Source of the DNA: Haloarchaeobius sp. FL176 | Lineage (GTDB): Archaea; Halobacteriota; Halobacteria; Halobacteriales; Natrialbaceae | Length of the DNA: 64,000 bases | Assembly (NCBI RefSeq): GCF_024609245.1 | Contig: NZ_JANJYH010000004.1 | Span: 248,001 to 312,000 of the forward strand | Direction of reading: 5' to 3' | Part shown: piece after piece, positions 1 to 9,779 of the stretch | Position numbering within the stretch: position 1 is the stretch's first letter | Layout of the letters: the number at the start of each line of letters is the position of its first letter | Notes under the pieces: model-generated | Databases searched by the model: none | Told to the model about the DNA's origin: nothing | What the model saw: only the letters and a program-made list of their open reading frames with translations | Position numbers and translations under genes: made by a program

Positions 1-364
1 GGAGTTGGTTTGGAGTTGCGGGAGCCATATCGGGGACACCTGATTCGCATCCACTCCTACAGTCGGGACCATCATATAACGGGGCGAGCCTTTCGTCTAT
101 TTCGACCCGTTTTATCGCGAATACTGACGTTTTTTGACGCTGTGAGAGGCGTTTTAATGTTTTACAACCACCTCTGAGGACGTGATATTGGTTCTGGACC
201 GGTCCCTCTACAGTCACCGTTGACGGGGGCTGAGAGCGCCGAGCCGCTGTGGTCGCCGGTACGGTATGCGGTCCCATCCGTCTCACGGACCGGGACGCAC
301 CCCGCGGACGCTGTGGCCTGCGGCGAGCGCAACGGCTTTGCCCGGGCGGTGGTTGTGTTGCCGT
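1..364. other. Gene-free leader at window edge
   Basis: No convincing gene is seen here. The stretch is less GC-rich than its surroundings and has several TATA-like AT patches (near 72-80, 108-116 and 150-160), so it probably holds promoters: one for hisB and possibly one for a divergent gene left of the window. Reading frames that cross it have arginine-rich, non-haloarchaeal composition and are shadows. Confidence 0.5.
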
Positions 365-952
365 ATGAGCGACCGAAGCGCGGCCGTCTCGCGCGAGACA
401 GCCGAGACGGAGATCGACCTGACCCTCGTCGTCGACGGCGACGGCGACAGCGAGATCGACACCGGCGTCGGCTTCTTCGACCACATGCTCGCGTCGTTCG
501 CCAAGCACGGCCTGTTCGACCTGACGGTCCACTGCGACGGCGACCTCGCTATCGACGACCATCACACCGTCGAGGACGTCGCCATCGTCCTCGGCGAGGC
601 GTTCGCGGAGGCGCTCGGCGACAAGCGCGGCATCGTCCGCTACGCCGACCGCAAGGTGCCGCTCGACGAGGCAGTTGCCGGCGTCGTCGTCGACGTCTCC
701 GGCCGACCCTACTTCGCGTTCGACGGCGAGTTCTCCCAGCCGTCAGTCGGCGAGTTCACCAGCCACATGGCCGAGCACTTCGCCATGTCGCTGGCGATGA
801 ACGCCGGACTGACCCTGCACTGCGAGGTCGGCGGCGACAACGCACATCACGAGGTCGAGGCGCTGTTCAAGGCGCTCGCACGGGCGCTCGACGACGCGAC
901 CCAGGTCGACGAACGCCGGAGCGACACGCCGAGCACGAAGGGCGAGCTGTAG
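365..952 (+). CDS. hisB: Imidazoleglycerol-phosphate dehydratase
   Basis: HisB (EC 4.2.1.19) dehydrates imidazole glycerol phosphate to imidazole acetol phosphate, the sixth step of histidine synthesis, in the cytoplasm. The 195-residue product has the usual monofunctional length and the family metal-site signatures: GVGFFDHML near residue 40, [14 protein letters not shown] near 65, SHMAEHF near 135 and [19 protein letters not shown] near 160. The ATG at 365 begins the conserved [17 protein letters not shown]; in-frame upstream codons are arginine/proline-rich and lack acidic bias. No phosphatase domain is attached, as usual in archaea. An ACT-domain gene follows in the same direction. Confidence 0.96.
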   Translation: MSDRSAAVSRETAETEIDLTLVVDGDGDSEIDTGVGFFDHMLASFAKHGLFDLTVHCDGDLAIDDHHTVEDVAIVLGEAFAEALGDKRGIVRYADRKVPLDEAVAGVVVDVSGRPYFAFDGEFSQPSVGEFTSHMAEHFAMSLAMNAGLTLHCEVGGDNAHHEVEALFKALARALDDATQVDERRSDTPSTKGEL

Positions 953-1000
953 CCCGAGTCGACAGTTCTTTCGCGGTTCCTGTCGTCGGTTCGGACAGGC

Positions 1001-1504
1001 ATGTTCGACGAGATCATGGAGAAGTTCGAGGGCTCTCCCAGCCAGCAGGCGGTCATCCGGCTGCTGCTCGAGCGCGGCTTCTCCGTGAACGACGAGGGGC
1101 GCGTGGTCTCCGGCGGCATCGAGATCCCCAACACGGGCATCGCCCGCGAGATCGGTGTCGACCGGCGCGTCGTCGACTCCACGACCGATGCCATCCTCGC
1201 GGACGAGGAACTGCGACGCATCTTCCAGAACATCTCGCAGGTACCGAGCCTGATGGACCTCGCGCCCGTGCTCGACCTGACCGTGCTCACCGTCGCGGTC
1301 TCCGACGCCGAGCAGCAGGGCATCGTCTCGCAGGTGACCGGGCTGCTCGCCGAGCACGACATCTCCATCCGGCAGACCATCAGCGAGGACCCCGAGTTCA
1401 CCGACGAACCGAAGCTCCACCTCGTCACCGACCAGCCCCTGCCGGGCGACCTCATCAACGAGATCCGCGCCCTGCCGTTCGTCCGGAAGATAGAGCTCCA
1501 GTAG
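1001..1504 (+). CDS. HTH plus ACT-domain amino-acid-responsive regulator
   Basis: The 167-residue protein has an N-terminal helix-turn-helix-like part (about residues 10-70, with GIEIPNTGIAREIGVDRRVV) and a C-terminal ACT-like domain (about 90-165, DLTVLTVAVSDAEQQGIVSQVTGLL). ACT domains usually bind amino acids, so an amino-acid-sensing regulator is likely; the placement just after hisB suggests a link to amino-acid metabolism. The family is common in haloarchaea and methanogens. The ligand and target genes cannot be read from sequence. Confidence 0.75.
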   Translation: MFDEIMEKFEGSPSQQAVIRLLLERGFSVNDEGRVVSGGIEIPNTGIAREIGVDRRVVDSTTDAILADEELRRIFQNISQVPSLMDLAPVLDLTVLTVAVSDAEQQGIVSQVTGLLAEHDISIRQTISEDPEFTDEPKLHLVTDQPLPGDLINEIRALPFVRKIELQ

Positions 1505-1548
1505 CGCCGAACCGACGCGCTATTGGGCTCGGCGGCCCGAGTTCGGCT

Positions 1549-2070
1549 ATGGACGAGAACGTCGAGGTCGCCCTGCGCTTCACCGCGGCGCAGCTCGCGG
1601 CCGCGACAGCGGGCATCCACCTCTGGATCGGGCTGCGCCCGCTGCTCCTGTACGCGCAGGTCGGCGAGCCACTCACCGACCCGCGCCAGGCACTGTTCGT
1701 GCTCTCCTCGCTCGCCGTGCTCGTCGGCATCGGGCTGGCCGCGTACGGCCTCCGGCGCGACTACGTCTACGGACTCGGCATCGTTCTCGCGCTGACGTAC
1801 ATCGTCGGCTGGCTACTGCTCGGCGGCCACCCCGAGGGCAACGAGGTCATCGCCTACGCCTGGGAGTCCACCGGCCACGCCCACGGCTCGACGCTCGGCA
1901 CGCTCGTCGAGCACCTCTTCGGCTCCATCTGGCTCGTGACGACGAAGACCATCGAGACGGTGCTGCTCGGCATCCTGCTCGTGCTGCTCTACCACGAGCG
2001 GTTCGGCGACGACACCGCCGACGGCGCGGCCGACGACAGCCGCGACGGCGACGCGGAGGCGGCCCCGTGA
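1549..2070 (+). CDS. Small four-helix membrane protein, haloarchaeal
   Basis: A 173-residue hydrophobic protein with about four transmembrane segments (near residues 10-32, 45-66, 72-93 and 130-150) and an acidic C-terminal tail (DDTADGAADDSRDGDAEAAP). No enzyme motif is visible. The ATG at 1549 starts MDENVEVALRF; the same frame is open much further upstream but with arginine-rich non-coding composition. Its stop overlaps the GTG start of the next gene by four bases, so the two are probably translationally coupled. Function unknown. Confidence 0.7.
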   Translation: MDENVEVALRFTAAQLAAATAGIHLWIGLRPLLLYAQVGEPLTDPRQALFVLSSLAVLVGIGLAAYGLRRDYVYGLGIVLALTYIVGWLLLGGHPEGNEVIAYAWESTGHAHGSTLGTLVEHLFGSIWLVTTKTIETVLLGILLVLLYHERFGDDTADGAADDSRDGDAEAAP

Positions 2071-2666
2071 CCGGGGACACCTACCTGACCGTCGCTGGCC
2101 CGGCACACACCTCTTTCACCGTACAGGGCTCGGAGTTCATCGGCCACACCAGGCCCGCGGAAACCGTCGCCGCCGCCGAAGCCTTCGTCGACGAGATACG
2201 CGCCGAGTACGACGACGCGACGCACAACGTCCCGGCGTACCGGGTCCGTGCCGACCCGTTCCGCGAGTGGGCCAGCGACGACGGTGAACCCTCCGGCAGC
2301 GCGGGCAAGCCCGCCCTCAACGTGCTCCAGGGCCAGGAGGTCGAGAACGTGGTCGTCGTCGTCACGCGCTACTACGGCGGGACGAACCTCGGCGTCGGTG
2401 GCCTCGTCAGCGCCTACGGCCAGTCGGTCAAGGACGCGCTCGACGCCGCAGAGGTCGTCGAGGAGCGCCCACACGAGCCCGTCGGCGTCACCGTCGACTA
2501 CGACGATTCGGGGACCGTCCGTGGCATCCTCGAAGGCTGGGACTGCGAGTTCGACGCCGACTACGCCGAGCGCGTCAGCTTCGACGTGCGGGTCCCCGTC
2601 TCGGAGGTGGAGGCGCTCCGGGACCGACTCCGGAGCGCGACGAGCGGGCGCGTCGAGCTGTCGTAG
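2067..2666 (+). CDS. IMPACT (YigZ/UPF0029) family protein
   Basis: A 199-residue member of the IMPACT family. The N-terminal domain has the diagnostic DDGEPSGSAGKP followed by VVVVTRYYGGTNLGVGGL; a second alpha/beta domain (residues about 135-199) has the DUF1949-like fold pattern. Eukaryotic IMPACT modulates Gcn2 signalling; the role of archaeal and bacterial members is unsettled. The start is a GTG overlapping the stop of the membrane-protein gene (GTGA), and no better start exists before MTGDTYLTVAG. Confidence 0.9.
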   Translation: MTGDTYLTVAGPAHTSFTVQGSEFIGHTRPAETVAAAEAFVDEIRAEYDDATHNVPAYRVRADPFREWASDDGEPSGSAGKPALNVLQGQEVENVVVVVTRYYGGTNLGVGGLVSAYGQSVKDALDAAEVVEERPHEPVGVTVDYDDSGTVRGILEGWDCEFDADYAERVSFDVRVPVSEVEALRDRLRSATSGRVELS

Positions 2667-2722
2667 TCCGGCGTGTTTCCCCGAACCGAACGCCTAACCC
2701 ACGTGCAGCCGAACGCAGGGCC

Positions 2723-4816
2723 ATGGATTCAATCGAGGCGAGCGACTTCCACGAGCTCGCGAGCGTCTCGGAGCCGCGGGTCGCGCCAGGGGGCGAGCGG
2801 GTGGCCTACGTTCGAACGGTACCCAGCGACGACGAGGAGTACGAGGCGACGGTGTACGTCGCGCCGGTCGGGGGCGACGAGTCACAGCGGTTCACCGTCC
2901 GCGAGGGGCAGGACGCCGCGCCCCGCTGGTCGCCGTCGGGTGACCGGCTGGCGTTCACGAGCACCCGCGGCGATGGCGACCGGAGCCAGCTGTGGGTGGT
3001 TCCGGCCGACGGGGGTGAGGCACGACAGATTACGTCGGTCGCGGGCGGGGTCGCCACGCCCGTCTGGAGTCCCGACGGGAGCCACCTCGCGTTCGTCCAG
3101 CAGGTGGCCCCGGACGACCGCGAGGCGGGGCGGGACCGGTGGGTCGACGAGGCGTACGAGCCGGAGGAGCCGGACCCGCGGGTCGTCGACCGGACGGTGT
3201 ACCGGGCGGAGGGACGGTACTTCGACCGGCGGCGACCGCAGGTGTACGTCGTCGACGTGGACGCAGTGGACGGCGTCGGGAACGACGAGGAGAGCGCGGG
3301 CGATGCAGTGACGCGCGTCACCGAGTCCGACGCGGACCACTTCTCGCCGACGTGGGGCGACGCGGAGACGCTGTACTTCGGTCGGCAGGTGCCGCGCGAG
3401 GCCGAGACGGATGCCGACGACGCGATCCGGATAGAGATACGGCGCTGTGACCCGGCCGAGCCCGAGGACGACGAGCTGGTCACGCGCGACGAGGGCTGGG
3501 GCGGGTTCGTCCGGGCCGCGAGCGACGGCCGGGTCGCGTACTTCCACACGCCGGCGGAGCGCTCCACCCTGCAGCAGACCGAGGTCCGGGTGTACGACGC
3601 CGCGAACGACGAGACGCGGACGCCGACGGCGGGCATGGACCGGACGATGGCGTACCACTCCGTGCTGGAGTGGGGGGCCGACGAGGAGCGGTTGTACGTC
3701 ACCACGCCCGACGAGGGCTCCGTGGTCCTCCGGCGGTTCCCCTGGGACGCCGACGACAGCGACGACGCGCCGGACCCGTCGACGGTCGTCGCGGGCGAGG
3801 GGATGGACGTCGACGCGGCCCACGTCGGCCGGGACGTGCTCGCCTACACCGCCAGCGAGTGGGACCACCCCGGCGACGTGTTCATCTCGACGCCGGGCGG
3901 CGGCGAGGGGAACCGGCTCACCAGGGTCAACGCGGACGTGCTCGACGGTGTCGCAGTCCCCCAGCCCGAGGAACTCCGCTTCGAGAGCGACGGCCACGAG
4001 ATACAGGGCTGGCTGCTGACGCCGCCGGACGCCGACGGGGCGAGCCCGCTGGTCGTGAACGTCCACGGCGGCCCGCACATCATGTGGTCCGACGCGGGGA
4101 CGATGTGGCACGAGTTCCAGTCGCTCGCCTCGGCGGGCTACGCCGTCTTCTTCTGCAACCCGCGCGGCTCGGCGGGCTACGGGGCCGAGTTCATGCAGGC
4201 CATCGAGGGCGACTGGGGCGACGTGACCGGCGCAGACGTGCTCGCCGGCGTCGACCACGTCACCGGCCGCGCGGCCGTCGACGCCTCGAACGTGTTCCTC
4301 ACCGGCGGCTCCTTCGGCGGCTACCTCACCGCGTGGCTGGCGGCGACGAGCGACCGGTTCGACGCGACGGTCGCCCAGCGCGGCGTCTACGACCTCCTCG
4401 GCTTCTACGGCTCGACCGACGTCGCGTACCGTCTCGTCGAGGGCGACTTCGGCACCGACCCGTGGGCTGACCCCGAGTTCCTCTGGGCGCACTCGCCGGT
4501 CGCCCACGCCGACGACATCGACGCGCCGACGCTGGTGTTGCATGCAGAGAACGACTTCCGGGTACCCGTCGACGGTGCCGAGTTCCTCTTCCGGGCACTG
4601 CGCAAGACCGGGACCGACACCCGGTTCGTCCGCTACCCGCGCGAGGGCCACGAGCTCTCCCGGTCTGGCGAGCCCGGCCACGTCGTCGACCGCATCGAGC
4701 GCATCCGGCGCTGGTTCGACGGTTACAGCGACCACCACGACGCCCAACCCGTACTGGAGCGACCGCCCAGCGCGGGGCTGTCCGCGGGCGACGGCGACGA
4801 GCACGGGGAGCACTGA
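2723..4816 (+). CDS. S9-family prolyl oligopeptidase-type serine peptidase
   Basis: A 697-residue cytoplasmic serine peptidase. Residues about 1-400 form a beta-propeller with TolB-like WSPDG/WSPSGDRLAFTS repeats that gates substrate entry; residues about 420-680 are the alpha/beta hydrolase domain. The catalytic triad is visible: Ser530 in GGSFGG, Asp611 in AENDFRVP and His643 in REGHELS. These enzymes usually act as acylaminoacyl or dipeptidyl peptidases on short peptides. There is no signal peptide. The C-terminal tail is short and acidic. Start chosen at the ATG of MDSIEASDFHELA, which begins family similarity. Confidence 0.93.
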   Translation: MDSIEASDFHELASVSEPRVAPGGERVAYVRTVPSDDEEYEATVYVAPVGGDESQRFTVREGQDAAPRWSPSGDRLAFTSTRGDGDRSQLWVVPADGGEARQITSVAGGVATPVWSPDGSHLAFVQQVAPDDREAGRDRWVDEAYEPEEPDPRVVDRTVYRAEGRYFDRRRPQVYVVDVDAVDGVGNDEESAGDAVTRVTESDADHFSPTWGDAETLYFGRQVPREAETDADDAIRIEIRRCDPAEPEDDELVTRDEGWGGFVRAASDGRVAYFHTPAERSTLQQTEVRVYDAANDETRTPTAGMDRTMAYHSVLEWGADEERLYVTTPDEGSVVLRRFPWDADDSDDAPDPSTVVAGEGMDVDAAHVGRDVLAYTASEWDHPGDVFISTPGGGEGNRLTRVNADVLDGVAVPQPEELRFESDGHEIQGWLLTPPDADGASPLVVNVHGGPHIMWSDAGTMWHEFQSLASAGYAVFFCNPRGSAGYGAEFMQAIEGDWGDVTGADVLAGVDHVTGRAAVDASNVFLTGGSFGGYLTAWLAATSDRFDATVAQRGVYDLLGFYGSTDVAYRLVEGDFGTDPWADPEFLWAHSPVAHADDIDAPTLVLHAENDFRVPVDGAEFLFRALRKTGTDTRFVRYPREGHELSRSGEPGHVVDRIERIRRWFDGYSDHHDAQPVLERPPSAGLSAGDGDEHGEH

Positions 4817-4819
4817 GGG

Positions 4820-7666
4820 CTACTCGGTCACGAACTCGACGCCGGTGAACTCGAACCGCGCACCGCCGGCCTCACTCTCGGTCACCCGTATCGACCAGTC
4901 GTGCGCTTCGGCGACCTGCTCGACGATGCTGAGCCCGAAGCCCGTCCCGTCGGCGCTCGTCGAGTACCCCGTCTCGAACACCTGGTCGCGCTCGGACTCG
5001 GGGATACCCTGGCCGTCGTCGGCGACGTAGAACCCGTCTGCCAGGTCGCCGACGGTCACCGTCAGCCCGGCGTCGGTCGCCGGCCCGTTCCCGTCGGTCG
5101 TCGCGTCCCGCGAACCGGTATCGGCGGCGGGCTCGTCGCTCGTGTCCCCGTGTTCCACCGCATTCCGGAACAGGTTCTCGAACAGCTGTCGGAGTCGCGC
5201 CCGGTCGGCCCGAATCGTCCGGTCCGTCTCGGCGACGAGGGACGTGCCGCGCGTGTCGACGCTCCCCCAGCAGTTCGACACGAGCGGCGCCAGCTCGACG
5301 TCCGTGACCTCGCTCAGCGTCTGCCCTTCGCGGGCGAGCGTCAGGAGGTCCTCGATGAGCGCCCCCATCCGGTCGTGTGCGCGTTCGACGCCGTCGAGGT
5401 ACTCGCTGTCGCACTCCTCGGCGACCAGCTCGAGGTTCAGGCTCGCAACGTTCAGCGGGTTGCGCAGGTCGTGGCTGATGACGCTCGCGAACTCCTCCAG
5501 GCGCTCGTTCTGGCGCTGGAGTGCCTCCTGGCGCGACTGGAGATCGGCCCGCTGTTCCTGGGACTGGAGCGCCGTCTCCCCCGCCGTAGCCAGGATGCGT
5601 GCCAGGAACTCGTCGGTGTCGTCGAGCGCTCGCGGCACGGTCTCACCGACGGAGATGGTCCCGAACTCGCCCATCGGGAGCATCATGAGGCTCCGCAGGC
5701 CGGTCCCGCTGTCGGACACGTCGCCGAGGGCCTCGATGTCGTCGATGATGCGCACCGTCCCGGAGTCGAAGGTCTCCCAGTTGAGGCTCCCGCCGTCCGA
5801 GGTGAACACCGTTCGCTCCGGCAGCACCTCGGCGACCTGCTCCGTCTGGGCGACCGGCACCAGCCCGCCCTCGTCGGCGTCGTACAGCCGAACCACGGTG
5901 AGTGAGAAGCCGAGTATCTCCTCGGCGGCCTCGGCGATGCGCTCGGTTACCTCCCGCGTCGACTCCGCGCGAATCAGGTCGCGCGTCGCCTCGTGGAGCA
6001 GCCGGAGGCGGTTCTCCCGCGTCCGGAGCGTCTGCTCGCGGTCGACTCGGTCGAGCGTCGCCTCGAGATTGTTCGCGAGTATCTCCGCGAGGAGCTGGTC
6101 GGTGTCCGTGAACGCCCGGGGGGCCTTCGACGAGATGATGAACACTCCGTGGCCGCCGAGCGGGTGGATGGCGACGCTCTCGGCCGGGCTCTCCTCGGTC
6201 ACCCGGTCGGAGTCCGAGAGGGAGTCGATTGAGACCGGGTCCCCGCTCCGGTAGACGTCCCAGACGAGCGCCGCCCGCGAACCGGGGGCACCGCCCCGCT
6301 CGAACCGGGGCAGGTCAGGGAAGACGTCCGGCAGGGACTCCGCCACGGCGACCGGCTCCAGTGCCGACCCGTCGTCGTTCAGGAGGTGGATGCCGCTCAA
6401 CGGAGCGTCGATTATCTCGTCCGCGGCCGCGGCGGCGAGGCTGGTGCTCTCCTCGACCGTTGCCGTGTACATCAGCTCCTGGGTGCGCTCCCGCAGCTGC
6501 TCCAGCTTCTGTTCGCGTTCGACTCTGTCGGTGATATCCTGGGTCATCACGATGCCCGCGAAGACGGCCCCCCCGTCGTCCCGGACGGGGATGGTGTACA
6601 CCCTGAACACCAGGTCGTCGTACTCCACCCGTCGCTGGCAGGTCTCGCCGTCGAGCGTCGCCTCGTACATCTCCCGCTTGATCGCGAGCGTCTCGCCCTC
6701 GAACACCTCGTCGAGCCGGTTGCCGACGTAAGTTTCCCGGTCGACGCCCGGACGCGAGAACAGGTCTCCGTCCGCGCTCAGGTAGCGGAGCTCCGTGTCG
6801 AACTCGAGGACGGCCCCGTTCGGCAGGTTCCCCGCGAGGGCGCGGTAGCGATGCTCGCTGCGCTCCAGCTGTCGTTCGCGCGCCCGCTGCTCGGAGATGT
6901 CGCGGCTGATTACGACGAACCGGTCGGCACCCTCCAGGTCGAGCCGTTTCACGTGGATCTCGACCGGGAACGTCGAGCCGTCGCGGCGCTCGTAGACGCC
7001 CTCGAATCGCCGGCTTTCCCCGACAGCCATCCCGTCCCAGGCGTCGGTCGCCTGGGCAGGCGTGGTTGTCCGGTCGAGCTCCCAGACCTTCATCCCGGTG
7101 AGCTCGTCGTGCTCGTAGCCGGTCGCCTCGCAGAGCTTCGCGTTCGGGTCGAGGATGGAGCCGGACGCGTCGTGGATGTTGATCATGTCGGGCGAGTCCT
7201 CGAACAGCACTTCGAGCCGGGCGGTCGTCTCCTCCAGGCGCTGCCGCCGTCGCTCCGCCTCGTCGGCCGACCGTCGAGCGGAGACGGCGTTCCCGATGCG
7301 GTTGGCGAGGATGGCGTACTGTTCGCTGCCGGTGCCCTTCTGGAGGTAGTCCGTCACGCCGGCCGAGATAGCCTCGCTGGCGACCTCCTCCGAGCCCTTC
7401 CCCGTGTAGAGGATGAACGGGAGCTCCCCGTGGCGCTCGCGGACCGCCGCGAGGAACTCGATGCCGGTCTGTCCGGGCATGTCGTAGTCGGAGACGACGC
7501 AGTCCACGTCGGTGTCGTCGAGCAGTGCCAGGCCGTCGGCTGCGCTCGTCGCCGTCCTGACGGTCATCCGTTCGTCCTCGTTTTCGAGGCACGTCGCGAC
7601 GATCTCGGTGAACGCCGGGTCGTCGTCGACGTGGAGGACCTCGATGGTTTCGGAGGTGTCTGACAT
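4820..7666 (-). CDS. Receiver-PAS-PAS-GAF-GAF sensor histidine kinase
   Basis: A 948-residue cytoplasmic signalling protein without membrane segments. Order: receiver domain (about 8-125, phospho-acceptor Asp60 in VVSDYDMPG), PAS (150-265), PAS (270-385), two GAF-like domains (about 395-560 and 565-715), HisKA with phospho-acceptor His732 in VISHDLRNP, and HATPase_c with N-box LFENLFRNAVEH, G1 DDGQGIP and G2 GTGFGLSIV. The receiver-first layout is common in haloarchaea. PAS/GAF domains suggest sensing of a soluble ligand, redox or light, but no chromophore site is evident. The end lies four bases from the convergent peptidase gene. A TATA-like TAAAACTTTAG lies about 40 bases upstream of the start. 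Confidence 0.93.
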   Translation of the reverse strand: MSDTSETIEVLHVDDDPAFTEIVATCLENEDERMTVRTATSAADGLALLDDTDVDCVVSDYDMPGQTGIEFLAAVRERHGELPFILYTGKGSEEVASEAISAGVTDYLQKGTGSEQYAILANRIGNAVSARRSADEAERRRQRLEETTARLEVLFEDSPDMINIHDASGSILDPNAKLCEATGYEHDELTGMKVWELDRTTTPAQATDAWDGMAVGESRRFEGVYERRDGSTFPVEIHVKRLDLEGADRFVVISRDISEQRARERQLERSEHRYRALAGNLPNGAVLEFDTELRYLSADGDLFSRPGVDRETYVGNRLDEVFEGETLAIKREMYEATLDGETCQRRVEYDDLVFRVYTIPVRDDGGAVFAGIVMTQDITDRVEREQKLEQLRERTQELMYTATVEESTSLAAAAADEIIDAPLSGIHLLNDDGSALEPVAVAESLPDVFPDLPRFERGGAPGSRAALVWDVYRSGDPVSIDSLSDSDRVTEESPAESVAIHPLGGHGVFIISSKAPRAFTDTDQLLAEILANNLEATLDRVDREQTLRTRENRLRLLHEATRDLIRAESTREVTERIAEAAEEILGFSLTVVRLYDADEGGLVPVAQTEQVAEVLPERTVFTSDGGSLNWETFDSGTVRIIDDIEALGDVSDSGTGLRSLMMLPMGEFGTISVGETVPRALDDTDEFLARILATAGETALQSQEQRADLQSRQEALQRQNERLEEFASVISHDLRNPLNVASLNLELVAEECDSEYLDGVERAHDRMGALIEDLLTLAREGQTLSEVTDVELAPLVSNCWGSVDTRGTSLVAETDRTIRADRARLRQLFENLFRNAVEHGDTSDEPAADTGSRDATTDGNGPATDAGLTVTVGDLADGFYVADDGQGIPESERDQVFETGYSTSADGTGFGLSIVEQVAEAHDWSIRVTESEAGGARFEFTGVEFVTE

Positions 7667-8049
7667 GTCGTCCTCTGGTTCCGTTGTGTGCCCTCAGAGC
7701 GGCTAGGCTAAAGTTTTACCCGCCGACTCGACTGCTCGGGCGGCGATGGCACCACCGCGCTCGCCAGCGTCGCCGGCCACGGCGGACGGGCTCACCCATC
7801 CCCACGAACCAAGTACATAATTGCCATACAGGGGTACGTTTCGCCCGGAGAATTTCACCCGGCACCACGGCTCTGTCGTGTGGTTCGGAGCCGAAACGAA
7901 GGGGTTCGAGTTGGGGTGCGTCTGCATGCCACTTTTCCACACAGTATCGGTCCCGTCGACTACAGAGCGAACTAACGGGTCGTTTCCCCCGGAGAAATTC
8001 CACGTCGATCCCGGCGCAGGCGGGCGCTTTCGACACGAAGCGGAGGGGT
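7667..8049. other. Intergenic region with repeats and an ORB-like word
   Basis: No gene is supported in these 383 bases, which separate the kinase gene from a zinc-finger gene. It holds two direct copies of a roughly 23-base sequence starting CGTTTC and containing CCCGGAGAA (7837-7859 and 7981-8003), and the word CCGAAACGAAGGGGT (7891-7905), which is also present exactly in the origin recognition box at 30885-30912. The kinase promoter lies near 7700-7715. Confidence 0.5.
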
Positions 8050-8259
8050 TCAGTCTACGATTATATCGTCGTCGTCGATGTCGACCGACGAGCCGTCGTC
8101 GGTCCCCATCTCGTGCTGATAGCGGTCGATCCAGTCGGCGAAACAGTCGGGGCAGAGCCGCTGTGCGTCGATCTGCGTGCGGTCGACCGCCAGCTGGACG
8201 GTCCGTGAGAGCGCGTCGCTGACTGGCTCGCCGCAGTCGTCACACGGGTCGTCGGTCAT
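8050..8259 (-). CDS. Small CxxC zinc-finger protein
   Basis: A 69-residue acidic protein with two paired cysteine knuckles, CDDCGEP at the N-terminus and CPDCFADW at about residue 40, spaced as in small haloarchaeal zinc-ribbon proteins. The C-terminus is an aspartate run. The ATG at 8259 starts MTDDPCDDCGEPV; an in-frame ATG 11 codons upstream is less likely because the extension lacks acidic bias. It lies 41 bases downstream of upp on the same strand. Function unknown; a nucleic-acid or protein-binding role is typical of such fingers. Confidence 0.72.
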   Translation of the reverse strand: MTDDPCDDCGEPVSDALSRTVQLAVDRTQIDAQRLCPDCFADWIDRYQHEMGTDDGSSVDIDDDDIIVD

Positions 8260-8300
8260 GGACGGACCGTCGCACTCGGCAGTTAAAGGCATTCAGGTCC

Positions 8301-8978
8301 TCACGTCGTGCGGAACGCACGGTCGCCCGCGTCGCCCAGGCCCGGGACGATGAAGCCGTTGTCGTCGAGGTGGTCGTCGATGGCGACGGTAAGCAGGTCT
8401 GCCTCGGGGAACTGCTCGCCGACGCGGATGAGGCCATCGGGTGCGCTGACCGCCGAGAGCACGATGAGGTGCTCCGGGTCCGGTGCCTGCTCCGTGACGT
8501 GGTCGAGCACCGCGTTCATCGTCGAACCCGTCGCGAGCATCGGGTCGGCGACGATGACGGTGTCCTCCTCCTTGATATCGGGGAGCTTCACGTAGTCGAT
8601 GGTGATCGGGAACTCACCGTCCTCGTTGCGCCCCGCCTCCTCGTCGCGCGAGGCCGAGATGACGCCCTGTCTGGCGCGCGGGAACGCCTTCAACAGCCCC
8701 TCGACGAACGGCGTCGCGGCGCGGAGGACGTTGATGATGACCACGTCGTCCAGGCCCTTCACGCGCTCGCCCATCGTCTTTTCGAGCGGCGTCTGCACCT
8801 CGACGTACTGCGTCTCCATCCGGCCGTCGATGATCTCGTAGCCACAGATTCGGCCGAGCTTGACCAGACCCTTGCGGAACGCGACCTGTTCCGTCTCGAC
8901 GCTGCGGAGCTTCGTGAGCGTGTCCGTCGCCAGTGCGTGCGTGACGAGGTACGCGTCGCCACGGTCTTCGATAGTCAT
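8301..8978 (-). CDS. upp: Uracil phosphoribosyltransferase
   Basis: Upp (EC 2.4.2.9) salvages uracil with PRPP to make UMP in the cytoplasm. The 225-residue product has the usual length, the PRPP loop [15 protein letters not shown] near residue 130 and the uracil-binding C-terminal [11 protein letters not shown]. The frame is open upstream to 9146, but [17 protein letters not shown] at the ATG at 8978 is the natural start, and upstream residues are of non-coding type. The zinc-finger gene follows closely on the same strand. Confidence 0.96.
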   Translation of the reverse strand: MTIEDRGDAYLVTHALATDTLTKLRSVETEQVAFRKGLVKLGRICGYEIIDGRMETQYVEVQTPLEKTMGERVKGLDDVVIINVLRAATPFVEGLLKAFPRARQGVISASRDEEAGRNEDGEFPITIDYVKLPDIKEEDTVIVADPMLATGSTMNAVLDHVTEQAPDPEHLIVLSAVSAPDGLIRVGEQFPEADLLTVAIDDHLDDNGFIVPGLGDAGDRAFRTT

Positions 8979-9086
8979 ACACCCAACAGTGCGGCCGCAC
9001 CTGTAAAATCGTTCGATTCGCACCCTGGTACCTCGTGACTCCCTGGAAAGTTTATCACTGACGGGGGCATAGGCCGGTGCAAGCCG

Positions 9087-9779
9087 ATGGAAGAGAGTAT
9101 CTCCGGGTTCAAGATCCGCGGGACCTGGCCCGAGGTCGTCGAACACGGCGAACGCGTCACCAGGGCATTACGCGACCTCGATGTGAACGACGGCGAACAG
9201 GCAGACGCCTTCGCCGAGTGGAACGAGTGGCGGCCGAAGGTCACCGAAGACATCGACGAGGACGTCAGCCAGAAGACCGCCGAGCAGGCCAGCGTCGACG
9301 AGGGCGAGGGCGAGAAAGCGGGCAAGGACCCCAACGAGGACGTCCAGACCGCCGGCGAGAAGCTCTCGCAGTCCTACGAGAATCTTGAAGACGGCGACAC
9401 CGACTCGGCCGTCGACAAGTGGAACGAGTCGATCGGGTACGTCGCCCGCGCCGCCGACTCGGCGGGTCGGAAGGCCCTCCGCAAGGTCGAGGACACCGTC
9501 TACCAGCGCGTGATGACCCAGCTCGCCCCGTACTACTTCGACAACGAGATCGTCAGCGCGAACCTCCAGCAGTCCGCCGGCGAGGACGACGAGTTCATCT
9601 TCGAGGTCAACATCAACGACGAGGAGATCAAAGAGCAGGTCGGCGACCGCCTCTACGAGTACGAGGACACCGTCGACCGCTGGCACGTCGACGTCGAGAA
9701 GGACACCACGCACGTCGAGGCCGCGGAGGGCGTCGAGCCGCCGCCGTCCGAGGACCGGTCGAAGCCCTCGACGAACTGA
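9087..9779 (+). CDS. Conserved haloarchaeal protein (DUF5828-like)
   Basis: A 230-residue soluble, very acidic protein rich in predicted helix ([23 protein letters not shown]) with a central [21 protein letters not shown] segment and an alpha/beta C-terminal part ([26 protein letters not shown]). It resembles, from memory, a haloarchaea-restricted family named DUF5828; I recognise no catalytic motif. The start ATG at 9087 follows a TATA-like AGTTTATC by about 32 bases. Confidence 0.75.
   Translation: MEESISGFKIRGTWPEVVEHGERVTRALRDLDVNDGEQADAFAEWNEWRPKVTEDIDEDVSQKTAEQASVDEGEGEKAGKDPNEDVQTAGEKLSQSYENLEDGDTDSAVDKWNESIGYVARAADSAGRKALRKVEDTVYQRVMTQLAPYYFDNEIVSANLQQSAGEDDEFIFEVNINDEEIKEQVGDRLYEYEDTVDRWHVDVEKDTTHVEAAEGVEPPPSEDRSKPSTN

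Noticed and set aside
4900-7663. Long plus-strand open frames antisense to the sensor kinase.
   Set aside because: Typical high-GC antisense shadows: valine/arginine/leucine-rich without any domain, while the minus strand encodes a full multidomain kinase.
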